DNA from: Nymphaea colorata
Taxonomy: Eukaryota > Streptophyta > Magnoliopsida > Nymphaeales > Nymphaeaceae
Assembly: GCF_008831285.2 (NCBI RefSeq)
Contig: NC_045140.1
Location: 4,135,528 to 4,195,527 of the forward strand
Direction of reading: 5' to 3'
Length of the DNA stretch: 60,000 nt
The translations under genes and the position numbers were made by a program. Positions 36,435 through 48,669 of the stretch are shown in pieces (position 1 is the stretch's first letter; each line of letters starts with the position of its first letter). The notes under the pieces were generated by a model. The model was not told the DNA's origin. It worked only from the letters and a program-made list of their open reading frames with translations, and searched no databases.

Positions 36435-36746
36435 CTATAGCATGCCAGAAACTTTTGAATCAAGTTCAAGTCAAAGTTCTTTTTCCCCCTTTTTATGTTC
36501 TCTTGTATCGTCCTTGTTGTATCTCGACATTTAATTCTAGTTTGATTTCTCAACTTTTACTTGACACTATACGAAAGAAACATCAAACTCTCAAATCATG
36601 CAAGAAATACCAGCTACAAATATTTCATAGTGAGAAATTATATGTATATATAAACAAAACAGGGAATCAACAGCAAGAAATTAAGGCAATGCATGACCGC
36701 ACAACTTAGACGATCACGCTTGGCGTGATGGAACTCAAATTTATGT

Positions 36747-38210
36747 CTATGGCGCTGCCAGGAGCTGGGCGAACGAGGACCTCGGCTTGAACCGGACTCG
36801 GAGTCCATTCTTCATGTAAAGGGTGGTAGTCAATTTGGGCATCACCGGATGGTCCCTATCGACGCAAACAGAGTACCTCAACAGAAGGGACGCAGTGACC
36901 ATCTTCATCTGGTTGTACGCAAATTTCTTCCCCAAGCACAGCCTCGGCCCCGCGTTGAACACAGCGTACTTGAACTGGCTCTCACTCACGAACTTCCCTT
37001 CTTTCATCCACCTCTCCGGCTTGAACTCCCCACAGTCCTTTCCCCATATCGATTCCATCCTGCCCATCGAGTATATGGAATACATAATCCTCGCGCCTTT
37101 CTTTATTCTGTTCCCGTCCGGGAACACATCGTCCGCCAGTGCCTCCTTGAAGTCTAAGGGAACCGAGGGGTAGAGTCTGAGAGACTCCGAGAGTGCAGCC
37201 TGCAAGTACTCCATCTTCTTCAGTTCATTGGGTGTGAAGACTATGTTGTAATTGGTACCCATCTGGCCAAGATTGAGTGAATCTCTTTGCTTCAGAACAC
37301 TGTGTATCTCATCAAGAATTCTGGTTTCTACGGTTGGGTTTTTGTCAAGGAGCCAAAAGAACCAGGCCAGTGCCACGGAGCTGGTGTCCCGGCCAGCGAG
37401 AATGAAGCTTATACAGAAATCTTTCAAGAATTTGTCTGAATAGAGAGGATTATGGGCCTCCATGAGAACTGATAGGAGGTCGGAGAGGTGGCTGAGGCCG
37501 TCGAGTTTCTTCGACTCCGTTCGTCGGGTCAACACCGTCTTCTCCGCGAATTCGTGGACTTCCTTAACTGTTTCCTTGAGCTGCTTCTCTGAGCCCACCT
37601 GAAAGTACCTCATTGCCTTCCAGACGAACGGCGGAACTGTGAACCTGAAATCGTGTTACCATTTAAGTGAAAAGAAGTTCAGTTTTATTCTTTTGTCATT
37701 TCTATGTCTTTTCTTCGTATATATATACCTGTTCTTTGTTACTTAACCTGTTATAATCCATACAGCAATAAAACCTTATAAAATGTTAATTATGCGTCTG
37801 ATTTTCATAAATATATCGTCCGAATCCTATAGGTAAATTTGAAAATTTATCACAATCTGATTCACGAGAATGAAGATAAAACTTATCGAATGTTATATAT
37901 ACAAACCATCATTTATACGATGGTCGGACAAATTACTGCCAAATTGAAATAACAACGAGGAAAAAAATGACTTTCTAGACGTCTAAGAACTCCAAACACA
38001 TACTACCCAAGCAGATGGTTGGGGCTCCAAATATACTCATCGAAAAGACAAAAAATACTTCTTTTGAACAATAAAAGACTGAGTTAACAAATTAAGAAAA
38101 TTACAAAAATACAAAATAAAAATTCCTGCAAAAAAACTTATTATGTATTTGCTGATGCTTTCTAAATGGTAGAAAACGTGTAGGGTACGTTCTAGTTGGA
38201 CGGGAAACAG

Positions 38211-38245
<35 letters not shown>

Positions 38246-39208
38246 TCCATATCCTTCTCCCTCTTTCTTTATAAAACCGCCCTTTTTTTCTGATCAAACA
38301 TTTTATAGACATTATCCAGTGCATTATTGTTGATCGAGTAGCGTAAATAAAAAGAAAAATGTGGACTGTGGAGTTGGTGTAGTGTAAATTAATTAAGTAT
38401 TTCATCGAGAAAAAATATTTTATATGTGACCTCTCTCAGTCCCAACTCTCCCCCACGGACGCGAGCGCGCACACACGCACACACTAGGACATGCACAAAG
38501 TGGTGGAAGTTAGGACCTGAACAAGGAGTGCTCGGTGGCATGCTCGAAGGCGCGGGCGAAGGGAACGTCCGGCAGGTCGACGGCGAGGCATCCGGGGTCG
38601 ACGCCGAACGCCGCCATGCATATATTATCGAACGTGAAGCGGAGGAACACGTCCTGGAGGTCGACACTCCGGCCGTCCATGCTCAACTTCTCGGCGAGCT
38701 TGATGAGCTTGTTGTGCGTCAGTTCCTCGATGGTCTTGGCCGAGTACTCGACAAACCTCGCCGAATGCATCTCGGCGCTGGCCGCCCTCCTTTGATCCCT
38801 CCACACCTCGTCGTCAGCGTTGAAGATGCCGTCGCCAAGCAGCTCGGAGAACCTCTCCCTGTAGTACTTCCCCTTGGGGTAGTTCTTGAAGTTGGTCTTG
38901 AGCATGTATTCTATGTTCGCAGGGTCGACTGTGACGAGACCGAAGGCACCACCCATCCAGATGCCTCTGTAAGGGAAGGTTCCTCCTGCTTCAATGACGG
39001 CGCTGGTGACGTATTCATAGACTTCATGCATGTGACAAAGGACGGTGGGGAGGCAACCGAGCACCGGCCACATCATTATTCCTCTGGAGGTCATCTTGTT
39101 CTTGATAGAACTAAAAATGAAGAGGCCGAGCAGGGAGATGGCAATATCTGACAGGGTTATTCCCTTCAGTGCCTTCATTAACGCTTCCATCGATGCTGCT
39201 TCTCCCAT
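36747..39208 (-). CDS. CYP86: CYP86-type cytochrome P450 fatty-acid hydroxylase, copy C
   Basis: Two exons, 39208-38517 and 37644-36747. The GT-AG intron of 872 nt lies at the same place as in copies A and B and contains (AT)n at 38217-38245. The product is 529 aa. It shows the N-terminal anchor (ITLSDIAISLLGLFIF), AGRDTS in the I-helix, ESLR in the K-helix, FKPERW, and heme loop FNAGPRLCLG with Cys467. It is clearly diverged from A/B across exon 1 and in the loop before FTPNELKK, where it is longer. The start at 39208 was chosen by alignment with copies A/B; the frame is also open upstream to an ATG at 39319, but the TATA-like word at 39298-39306 makes that unlikely. Predicted role as for copy A: ER-bound omega-oxidation of fatty acids. 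Confidence 0.93.
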
Positions 39209-39297
39209 GGCGAGATGCAGTACTCTGCGTGAGACAGTGGTAGATGGTTTTTCTTTCCGTTCTTGGAGGTTGCATTTGAAAACGCTGCACGCCTGCC

Positions 39298-39306
39298 GAT
39301 AAATAG
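39298..39306 (-). promoter_or_regulatory. TATA-like box of CYP86 copy C
   Basis: On the minus strand this reads CTATTTATC, about 90-100 bp before the ATG. The same surroundings (CTATTTA.CGGCAGG.GTGCAG) recur at the promoter copy near 48.19 kb. Confidence 0.5.
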
Positions 39307-39510
39307 AGAGGGAGCTCAACTGTTTCTTTCACTAGATTTTATGTAATTAGCTGGAAAATAAGGGTTCATGGACCAAATTAAAGTTGATATGGGGCCCCTC
39401 TTTCTTTCTCTTTCTCTCGCTGGAATTGTGGTGGGTTAACAAAACTTTATAGCTTGTTCATCGGCACTATGTTTGTTACGAGTTAAAATAAAAGTGAAGT
39501 CTTACAGATT

Positions 39511-40026
39511 TTTTTGGCCTCCACTCTCTCTCTATCTCTTTTTCTCTCTAACTGATCAGGTTGGGTTCCTCATTTGACTCTTCATTTACACTATACAATC
39601 ATGATAGTATTAAGAAAGTTAAATTGGAGGTCCAGGGTTACAAGTTTATTGTAGATTTGTTTTAGTTTTCCTTCGTTTTTTTTTGGCCTCCACTCTCTCT
39701 CTATCTCTTTTTCTCTCTAACTGATCAGGTTGGGTTCCTCATTTGACTCTTCATTTACACTATACAATCATGATAGTATTGAGAAAGTTAAATTGGAGGT
39801 CCAGGGTTACAAGTTTATTGTAGATTTGTTTTAGTTTTCCTTCGTTTTTTTTTGGCCTCCACTCTCTCTCTATCTCTTTTTCTCTCTAACTGATCAGGTT
39901 GGGTTCCTCATTTGACTCTTCATTTACACTATACAATCATGATAGTATTGAGAATGAGAAAGTTAAATTGGAGGTTCAGGGTTACTAGTTTAATGTAGAT
40001 TTGTTTTAGTTTTCCTTCGTTTTTTA
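39511..40026. repeat. Three tandem 169-bp repeats upstream of CYP86 copy C
   Basis: The word GGCCTCCACTCTCTCTCTA starts at 39516, 39685 and 39854, an exact 169-bp period. Each unit continues through CTGATCAGGTTGGG, ACTATACAATCATGATAG and GGAGGT(C/T)CAGGGTTAC. The first two units are nearly identical; the third has an extra GAGAAT and a few changes. The array begins about 200 bp upstream of the TATA-like box of copy C. Confidence 0.95.
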
Positions 40027-40146
40027 TGGAGAGCAAGTTTTGTATGTTGTTTTGCGTATAAACTCTGCTATTAATATGTATATTTACTTTCATGCTCAAA
40101 CAAATAAATAGATCTATACATTAGTTTTTTTGTTTCTATTCACTTT

Positions 40147-40148
<2 letters not shown>

Positions 40149-40226
<78 letters not shown>
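40149..40226. repeat. (AT)n microsatellite
   Basis: About 78 bp of pure AT upstream of the 169-bp array. Confidence 0.95.
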
Positions 40227-40230
<4 letters not shown>

Positions 40231-40691
40231 GGAGTCCAATCAAAATTTGTTTTCAGCAGAAGAATTATTTTCTAAATTGATTTGTAAAGGCAGTCAAATC
40301 AAAATTTTCGTTTGGCAGAAGAATTATTTTCCGAATTGATTCGTCAAGACTGTTGGCTGATCAGGAATCGAAATAAAGACTCTCCAAAATGGCAAAAAGA
40401 GCTTGGCAGTATGCTCGCTTCCTATGGTCTCCTTTTGTTATCTTTAATATGACAGTGGGCAAGGTTTTTTTTATAGATGTTCGCCTTTGCTGGTGATGGA
40501 GTGATAATGCTTGTTTACTGTAATTGATTTGCTTGTCGAGCTGTGCGCAGAACCCTCGAGTACGAAATGTTGATTTTTCTTGTTCGCAAGAAATTGGTAT
40601 TACAAATCTGCCGACAAAAATTTTGACGCTCTGATTTGTCTTTATATGGCTCTCCATTGTGGAGAACAATAGCCATTGGTTAGCTCTTTTA

Positions 40692-40944
40692 GGGGTGTGG
40701 TTGATAACCTCTGATTCAGATCCATGGCTGATTTGAAATCTCTTTTAGATGCGGCCACATGATAAACAAACATTGAATTATTGTTAGATCTGTACAAAAT
40801 CGAGGATTTGAGATCTTCAGTATTTTACCAAAACTTCAGATTTGAGGTCGGATGGGAAGGGCTTTAACCTCTAATCTTCGAATATAAGATTCTTAGTGAT
40901 CTCAAATCTAACTGGGGCTGAAGCCTGAGGCTATCAAACACACC
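40692..40944. mobile_element. Tourist-like (PIF/Harbinger) MITE
   Basis: About 253 bp with terminal inverted repeats (left GGGGTGTGGTTGATAACCTC; right end complement GGTGTGTTTGATAGCCTC), flanked by TTA at 40689-40691 and 40945-40947. A TTA target site and a GG..TGTTTG-type end are typical of PIF/Harbinger MITEs. No coding capacity. A related fragment is at 13820-13945 and its duplicate. Confidence 0.65.
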
Positions 40945-40947
40945 TTA

Positions 40948-43900
40948 GATGTGTACATTGGTCGTCGCAATTCATTAGTGTGACCTCCCATTATGATCTG
41001 GTCTTCAGAAAAATATCACCACCAGGGTTTTGCCACCTTGGGCAGCTCAAGTACTGAACTTAATTCAACCCGTAATAAATAGAAAGAAAAATAACTTAGA
41101 ATTGCACACTTTGAGTGTGGATCTCTTGATATTCTTTCCAGCTCACAAGCCTCAATGTTCTTGGTAAGGCATCCTGGAATTTCCATTAACCACTATGAAA
41201 TGCTATCTATGTTTCGATTTTATTTGAATAACGATGAATCCTCTTAGAACTAGCAAGATCACTTAGGCTTGCTTCGAAATGTTTAAATTGCAATCGACCC
41301 TTTAATGGCACAAAATAACATTAGTAAAGAGAGCCAAAAAAATTAATAAGAAAGTTTCTTGGGTGGGCGGGGTTTGACCCACCACCCGAACAAGGCCGAA
41401 ACCCCCACCCAACCCCTCATTCTGATCATGTGACTACTGGGACACCACAAAGCGTTAATGAGCATAATACCACTAAAAGATTACTGATGAAACATGCATG
41501 CATCAGTGAAAGGCACTGTTACTGTTATAAGTCTTCGACTTGCCAAATTAAGCTTGTAAGTTTTCATGCCAGCATTTGCAACTTATTTTCAAGAAAGTAT
41601 TGCCCTTCTCTCTAGAACCCATCAACAATCGTAGTCTTCATGTTGTTGTTCTCTGAAATAACTTCGTAGTGTAAAAAATTAAATCAGCAATTAGGTTCTC
41701 TTGTACAATGTTTAACCAATATGAAGTTGATGGAAATGCCCGGCTAGGACATAGGAACCTAAGCGTAGGTGTTTTTGTGTTGAAAGAAGCGCACTGCAAC
41801 GTCCTTTAATTGGACGTAGGTGTTTTAGTGTGGTTAGTAGTCCTAATGTTTAGTAGTCCTAATATGCACTGCTGCAATATTGCTCTTTAAAATCAACCAA
41901 TAATTCTACTTTATGCAAACTTATATGCTCATTAGTACTTGAGTCAAGGACGCTTAGACTAAAACTGAAGAACTCGCCCTTATTGTGTATGATGGCACAG
42001 TTGATAGTAAAGGCAAGTTTTGAGAACCTCCTTCTTTTTATCATTTCTCATAAGAGTGAGTTGTGCCTGCCATTAGGTGCACACAAATCTTATAGTCATA
42101 ATAAAAGGAGGGACATTTTGGTAATTAAAAACAAATTTCCTTTTTAATCTTTTCATTTTTTTCGATTTCCTTTTTTGTCCTCACAATTTTTTTTCCCATT
42201 AATCAGGGGTATTTTCATCATTAGCCATACTGGCAAACGAAAAATTTGTACACCAGTGTGACTTACATAACCAGCTTTGATTTCTCATTACCAACTGGCG
42301 TTTAACTTTTTTTTTTAATCATATAGTAGATGGCGTTGTAGGATGGCTGTGTTGGAGACCAAGTATTTGGCCTAATATCTTCATATATAGTCTTCATTAA
42401 GGCCAATTAAGAGCTTGAATATTTTATCCTCTCAATTCTCTGTCGCATGATTGATTTAACTCGTCCTGCATGCCTCAAAGAGTTCCTACCTACGAGTTGA
42501 AGGGCCTATCTCCTTTCTTCAATTGAATGATTCTTAGTTGGAGTTGATAAATGCAGATAATGTAGTTTTGGTGGCCGGGCTTCCCACATTGCTTCGAGGT
42601 TTCCATAAACTGTAAATTGTGTACAAAATGCAGGTTTCATGGAGTTAATGGCCACAACATAATGAGTTCATTGTTTGGTCGCCATTCATATTTAGGGTTG
42701 ATGTCTTTGGGAGTGGTCTTCTAACCATTAACATACCTGGTTTTCCCTTTAAAGAAGAGTGGACATGAGGTTGGGCTCTCACACTACCATCTTAGTCTTC
42801 TCAGAGCCTTCATTGCTAGACTGAGATTGGTCTAACATGATGATTGCCATAAGCACACACCATACTCAAAACCTTAATAACATATAATGGCAGTAAAGGA
42901 ATGAGGAAAAATAGCAGACAACTTCACGTGTTTCAGTTGATTCCTCTAGTTTATAATTGCATGCATATTCCCTTTTATGCAAGATAGAAAGAATCTGAAT
43001 AGCATAAGAGATAACAAGAACAAATATTAGGAAGGTTTTCCTTGATAGGTCATGAGTAGGAGAAGATATGGTTTAGATTTTGTAGCGATTCTGCCAGATC
43101 TGGATGGTGAGGTACCTACTTTCGTCCTAATGTCGGCATAAAATGATTGACAGAAAAATGTTTTCGCCTGCATAAAGTTATGTGTAAAGATTCTGAAACT
43201 TCAGTGCCAACTGAAAATCTAGAAAAGCACATTCATAACGCATGATACATATGATGCAAAAAATTTAGAGTTTTTTCTACAAATGCGTGAATGGTATTGC
43301 AGTGGATCTGGTATCTCTCCATACTCGAACATGCCACAAGAGTTGTGCCTTGAATGAGTGCCAAAACATCAAGTTGGTAATCTTGCATTTCTGATGTGCA
43401 TGTAGCTTGATGTATATACACTATTAGATCTGGGTGCTTCTCAGCTTGCAGCTGTTATCAAGATCCTTGAATGGAGTATGGGCCGAATGTGCCAAGTTTT
43501 CCAACTGAATTGGTCAAAATAAATAGAATGGTAAAGTGGGTCTTGGTTCCAAAGTGTACTTGAGCTTCATTGAATGATCTTTTTCACCATTGATGAAGGA
43601 ATCCAAGTCTCAAGGGCAGGTATAATCTTTGATAATTTGTTTGAATGGGTCATCTCTAGTAGGTCTTAAATCTCTCCTTTACTAATTTTTGCAACCTTAT
43701 GTAGTTTATAGGCATTTGTCAAACAGTAAGAACTGCAATGGATACTTTCTCCCATATGTTGTAAGGTGTTTTCTCCCTTTTCTCAATATATACTTGATAT
43801 ATCTTTTTTTTATACTTGTGATTTAATTTATTACAATGTCAAAGAAAAAGTGTGTGTTATCCAGTTAGCCCTTGGAAGCAGTAGGGGAGCCAGACATATT

Positions 43901-46900
43901 TAGCTGAGGCCAGGGTGGAACTAGGAATTTTTTATTAGGGAGGCTGAAATATAAATTTTTCAAAATTTTTATATGGACTAAATGAAACTCTTTTGAAATT
44001 ACATGTAGAAATTATTTTGCTTTTTTTTTTTTTGAAAATTTGAGTGGAAGTCATGGCCCATGCTGGTACCCTCTTGGCTCTGCCAGGGCACTTACTATAT
44101 ATTTGAAGGGCATTTTATATGTAAACATGCAAAAGTTTTGGGTTAACCAATATGTAAATATGAAATTTTATTTGACTGTGCAGGAAATTGCCCACACATG
44201 CACACATGTAGCTCCACCCTTGTCTGGATGCCCACCAATAGGCCCTTGCAACGTCTATATATAAGTTAATACTCCTTTTCATTTAGAATTTAAAGCTTGG
44301 AAAAGGTCAAAACCTTCCAATAAATTAAGAAGAGCTATTTCTTTTTGCCAATTTATCCACATAACAACAAAAACTTGAGCCCGCCATTATTGGTGAGATC
44401 TCGCCTTACCTTCTTTCATTAATTAGAGAATGAAATAAATGGGTCAAACAGATGGAGAGCATGTACTTTTCAAACAACTTAAAACACATTTTCCAACACA
44501 GAATGACTAGACATGATACTGAACTGCTAATTAACCGTGGTTAAAGTAGCAAGAGAATGAACTTGTCTAACAGGTGCAAACGACAAAGATGAATTTGACA
44601 ATTTGCAGCTACAGGGACAGTTTGAAAGGGTTCATTTTTGCCTTAAGTGGAGGATGAATTAAACCAAATAAAAAAACTAATTAAATAACCAAACTCTAAC
44701 AACCCAAAAAAGAGACATTAAAACTGAAAATCTGCGCGCTTCATGTTTGTTGAAGAACTGCAAAGATAGAAAGGCAGCTAAACAAAGTAATTGCATGAAA
44801 AATGCATAATATATACTTGTTAGTAATATATTAGAAAGTGAGAATGCATAAATACGGTCACATAATAATGTGCATGTAGCTCACCTACCTATATGAACTC
44901 ACATTATAAACTATTAGGAACTTGAAAGAGACGTTAGTGGTATATAGATATGAAGTTAATTCCTTGGAATTAATATCCCAACAACATCCTTTGCATAAAC
45001 TGTTCCCTGGTATTGCCTCTATTGACTGTGCAGATATGGGTCTTTCGCCATAATTGTTGCACACAGCTCATTGATGTTGTTTACTATCGAAAACTTTCTG
45101 GTGGATCAGTCATCTTCTCGATTAGCTTCACATTCCTGTTCGTCAACTTTTTAAATAGAGGCATTTTCAGTGTTGGCTTTAGACTAAATTCCATGCACAG
45201 CTCGGCGTGCACAACCAGCTTCGAAGTAGGATATATAACCTCCGATATATGCATGAATATGACAAAGCAGTGGCAGAGAGACGTTGTAGCTGGTGTCGGC
45301 ACTTACTCACTCAAGCCCACTAAATCTATTTTATTTTTAAACTTTTCATTAAATTTTACTTTTTTTACATATGAGCACCTCTTAAAGTTTGAAATTTATA
45401 CTTAGAGTGTCCTTAACTAAAAATTTCTAGCTCTACCACTGACTAAAAGGTCCCACTAATTAATGTTTATTATGGTGATGACTGCAATTGTCATTACTTG
45501 TTTGAAAAGTTTAGACATGCCCATGTGCGCGCGCCTCAGTTTAGTAATACCTTGATCAATAGGTAGAAGCTTTACAATTAATTCAGTAGTCCTTTGATCC
45601 ATCTATACGCATTGTACGTTGTGACTAATAGTCTTCTACCCTTTTTTTTTTTGGTAAGTTGCCATTATGGAAAAATTCCTGGCCGTTCACGAGCGACGAA
45701 ACCATCCGCTTCCTCTTGGCCCTTAGGTATATGACTGTTTTAGAACTTAACCAGTAATTTACAGTATACCCTTCAATCCAAACATCACACAACTACCATT
45801 TCCAGTCCAGAGAAGAAGCATACTCCAGAATCAAATAAAAGACTTGTTGTCAATGCAACTTTGGGCCGACCAGCTATGCTACTTATCTTAGGGCCATTAT
45901 GGACAAGTCCCAGAATGGCTAGGTACTAAAAGTAATCACAGTTGGTCTTGGTATCCATATGTTATTGAGAATATTTTTTATCCACTTCAAAACTGAATCC
46001 ACGCTAACTGTGACATAATTAGAGATGCCAACCTGCCTGGAGCTAACCCGTCCCATATAACATATAATGAACTCAACTCAAATGCAGGGGCTATTTCACT
46101 CACAGTATCGCCCCTAAGGAAGGATTGCTTTTGCGTTCAAGCATGTATGTTATTACTACTTGCCCGAACCTAATGCTGTCATATGCAGGACGTTGTTGGA
46201 TGATTAAAATTAAAAAATCTATCACTAAAAAACATGAGTCCCTAAACTGGCATTAGCTATGTGATTTACGGTGCAATAATAATTTATGGTGACTTTAACA
46301 ATGATTTACAGCGTTTTTAACTATAAAGTTTTAAATTTTAACCATCCAGCCAGCACATATCTATATAACATTGACTTTTTCATATTTGGCTTGTGCTGCA
46401 TGTGGTTGTACAAACTGGTCCTCAACATTTGCCACCATAGTACATTTTCACTTATACTAAAACTGCATAAAAAGCTGTAACCAGCTAAGTTAATGTTCCA
46501 TGAAGGTCAAGTAATTATATAGAAAGACAAATGTAGTCTTCAATAAAGAAGAGACCCTTTTAAAAGGTCCAACTGAACCTCTGCGTCAAAAATCTATGTC
46601 GGTCCTATTACAGTACTTCAAGATTTTGATGAATTTACAGCCAGGAAGGTTACGGCTGGTTTTGGCCGGAGTTTTCCTATGGCCTATCGTAGCATGCACC
46701 TTGGTATAATGCATTCCATCTAGTGGGTGATAGTAGAAAGGATCCGCACCATTCAAGTGAATGGTGATTCTACCTATCCATAGTTACCATGTCATCTAAC
46801 CAAGGCGGTCCATCTAATGCAAATGAATGGTTGAGAGAAAAGTACGAAAAAAAGGATATGAACTAATATTACTTGATTAAAATGTCCATCACCATTCTCT

Positions 46901-46959
46901 CCTTATTTTCTCACTGTCCTAGTTAGATGGATGAGTGATTCTAAAATGCTAGAGTCACC

Positions 46960-46994
<35 letters not shown>

Positions 46995-47677
46995 CGAAAA
47001 AATGTGTGAACTAATGTGGATGACAAAAATACCTATTACATTTTTCTCTTTATTTTTCTCTTAACATTCTATCATGTTAGATTGGATGCCTTTTGTAAGA
47101 CGGTTAGGTCACATTTATGTCAAACTACCAGATAATGTCACACAATCATTTTCTTTGTATTGTTTCATTCTCAACTAATTCATTTATTAAGAGATAATTT
47201 AAATCTATCAATATTAGAATATTTGAAGCTACTCTATTTTACTGTCACACCCGTGTCGCATCTAGTCGAATGCGGACCGGACATGGGTGCGGCTCCGATT
47301 CACACTCGAGGCCAGTTAGAATGTCACATTACTAAATTACTTATATAATATATGTTCTTATGATATTTTCCTATGCAATACAATTATTCAAGTATGTTAT
47401 ATATATTAATAACTAAATAATAATAATAATATATACATGTCTATTCTGTTATATATATATATAATAAATTAAATAATAATAATAATAAAATACGTTCGCC
47501 GAACATAAATTTTTTGGGATGTGCCGCTCCAGCGACCCCACCCCGCACTTTGGTGACATAGATTTGAAGCAAGTAGCACCAAAATGGTCTTGGTGACTTA
47601 CTGTACCAACTTGCATTGGGAAGCCTACCCCTCTATTTCAAATTAATTACTCGGAGGCCAACGATGAACAAATATTT
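40948..47677. other. Long intergenic region, repeats only
   Basis: Supported contents: dispersed repeat at 42090-42300 (shared with 15170-15420); short repeat at about 43905-44090 (GTGGAACTAGGAATTTTTT to GGCTCTGCCAGG); a related right end near 45340-45440; dispersed repeat at 46215-46400; a possible MITE at about 46760-46960 with inverted AATGGTGA(T/C)TCTA ends; (AT)n at 46962-46993; and (AAT)n near 47412-47431 and 47467-47490. A 130-codon frame at 45013-45405 is not recognised. Confidence 0.45.
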
Positions 47678-48265
47678 TTAATCTTTATAATGCATAATCC
47701 TGCATATTTTCACTTTCTTTTTCCCCTTTTGAATGATGTAAGAAGCAGTAATTTGTTGTCCGAGGGCTTCTAGTTTGATTTTGCAATTTACGTTGGTCAT
47801 TGATTGACAGTACGACTCAGTCTCTTCACCTACCAGTTTGTTTCCCTTTAACGGGCATATTGTACAGTTGTACTCATTGAGGGAGACTTCACGATAAGCC
47901 TTGTTTGATTGAGCAGACAGTAGGTGGGCGTCAGAGAAGAACTCAACTTCATTTAAAGGAAGGCTGAAGGTTCCCACTTGGCCTTGCAAATGGGCAGGAT
48001 ATATATTCTTGTATCGGGTGTTTGATATTTTATAATTCGGTCGAAGACGTAAATACATATCCTGATCTCTTCCGTTTGTTGTATCTTGATTTTTTTTTGT
48101 TGTTGAAATTTTCAAAATTTTAACAATTGGTAAAATATAATTTTCAAAATTTTCAATACAAGTTAAACTAAAAGATCTGCACACCCTGCCGCTAAATAGA
48201 CAGAAAGTGAAAGAGAGAGCACGCCTTTTTAGTTGACTAGAATTTTTGTGAATAGTTGGAAACAT
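47678..48265 (-). CDS. Unrecognised 195-aa reading frame
   Basis: An uninterrupted frame of 195 codons in AT-rich DNA, which is long for chance here. The product is basic overall, with Lys-rich patches, and no domain, signal peptide or membrane segment I can name. Its first ~30 codons lie within the copied upstream region of CYP86 copy C (from about 48.19 kb up), including the TATA-like word, so the annotated ATG at 48265 would be upstream of that promoter. If real, translation would more likely start at a later Met. It may equally be a transposon fragment or a chance frame. Confidence 0.2.
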   Translation of the reverse strand: MFPTIHKNSSQLKRRALSFTFCLFSGRVCRSFSLTCIENFENYILPIVKILKISTTKKNQDTTNGRDQDMYLRLRPNYKISNTRYKNIYPAHLQGQVGTFSLPLNEVEFFSDAHLLSAQSNKAYREVSLNEYNCTICPLKGNKLVGEETESYCQSMTNVNCKIKLEALGQQITASYIIQKGKKKVKICRIMHYKD

Positions 48266-48665
48266 GTCAATGCATTACCAGTCCAAACTTACGGCGCCCT
48301 TAATGTACGGTTCTTTTTCTTTGAGTTATGGTAGTGAAAGAGTCAAATCAAAATTTTCTTTTGGGAAATGAACTATGTTATAATTTAGTCTATCAAGATT
48401 GTTGGCTGATCGGGATTGAGAAAAATCAAGATTTTTCAGACATGTTCACTGTTGTTGGCTATGAGTTTACGTGATTAGTTGGAAAGACAACAGGTCAATG
48501 CGTTCATTGTCTACGTTAAAGTTGATATGGGCGCTTTTTGCTGATTCCCTCGTCTTCAAAATCTCTCAGTCTCTCCCGAAGAATTATTTTTCATCTGATT
48601 TATCAAGGCTGTTGGCTGATGAGGAATCTAAATAAAGACACCAAGGTGGCTAAGATTTTTTGGTC
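48188..48665 (-). promoter_or_regulatory. Diverged copy of the CYP86 copy C upstream region, without the gene
   Basis: Read on the minus strand, 48188-48200 gives TCTATTTAGCGGCAGG, matching the TATA-like region of copy C (CTCTATTTATCGGCAGG). Farther out, GTGATTAGTTGGAAA and AAAGTTGATATGGGCGC (near 48475-48535) match 39340-39400. GAAGAATTATTTT..CTGATTTATCAAGGCTGTTGGCTGAT.AGGAATC-type words (near 48580-48635) match 40310-40370. The 169-bp array and the long (AT)n of copy C are missing here. Homology stops near 48175-48188, and no P450 sequence follows. Confidence 0.65.
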
Positions 48666-48669
48666 AACA

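Larger units (their letters stand above)
31255..36746. other. Long intergenic region, repeats only
   Basis: Contents I can support: GCCATACC/GTACC-rich words at 31617-31672; a CACTA-like repeat at about 32490-32930; a 16-bp tandem duplication at about 33540-33572; a short dispersed repeat at 34025-34205 (GAAGCCAGAAAATTTT to AGCTCCACCC); (CT)n(AT)n at 34355-34400; a relative of the 12612 MITE ending near 35019; (AT)n(AG)n at 35807-35850; and small tandem duplications at 36333-36434. No gene recognised. Confidence 0.5.

Noticed and set aside
45013-45405. 130-codon plus-strand frame
   Set aside because: Phe/Ser/Leu-rich AT-driven translation partly inside a dispersed repeat; no domain recognised.
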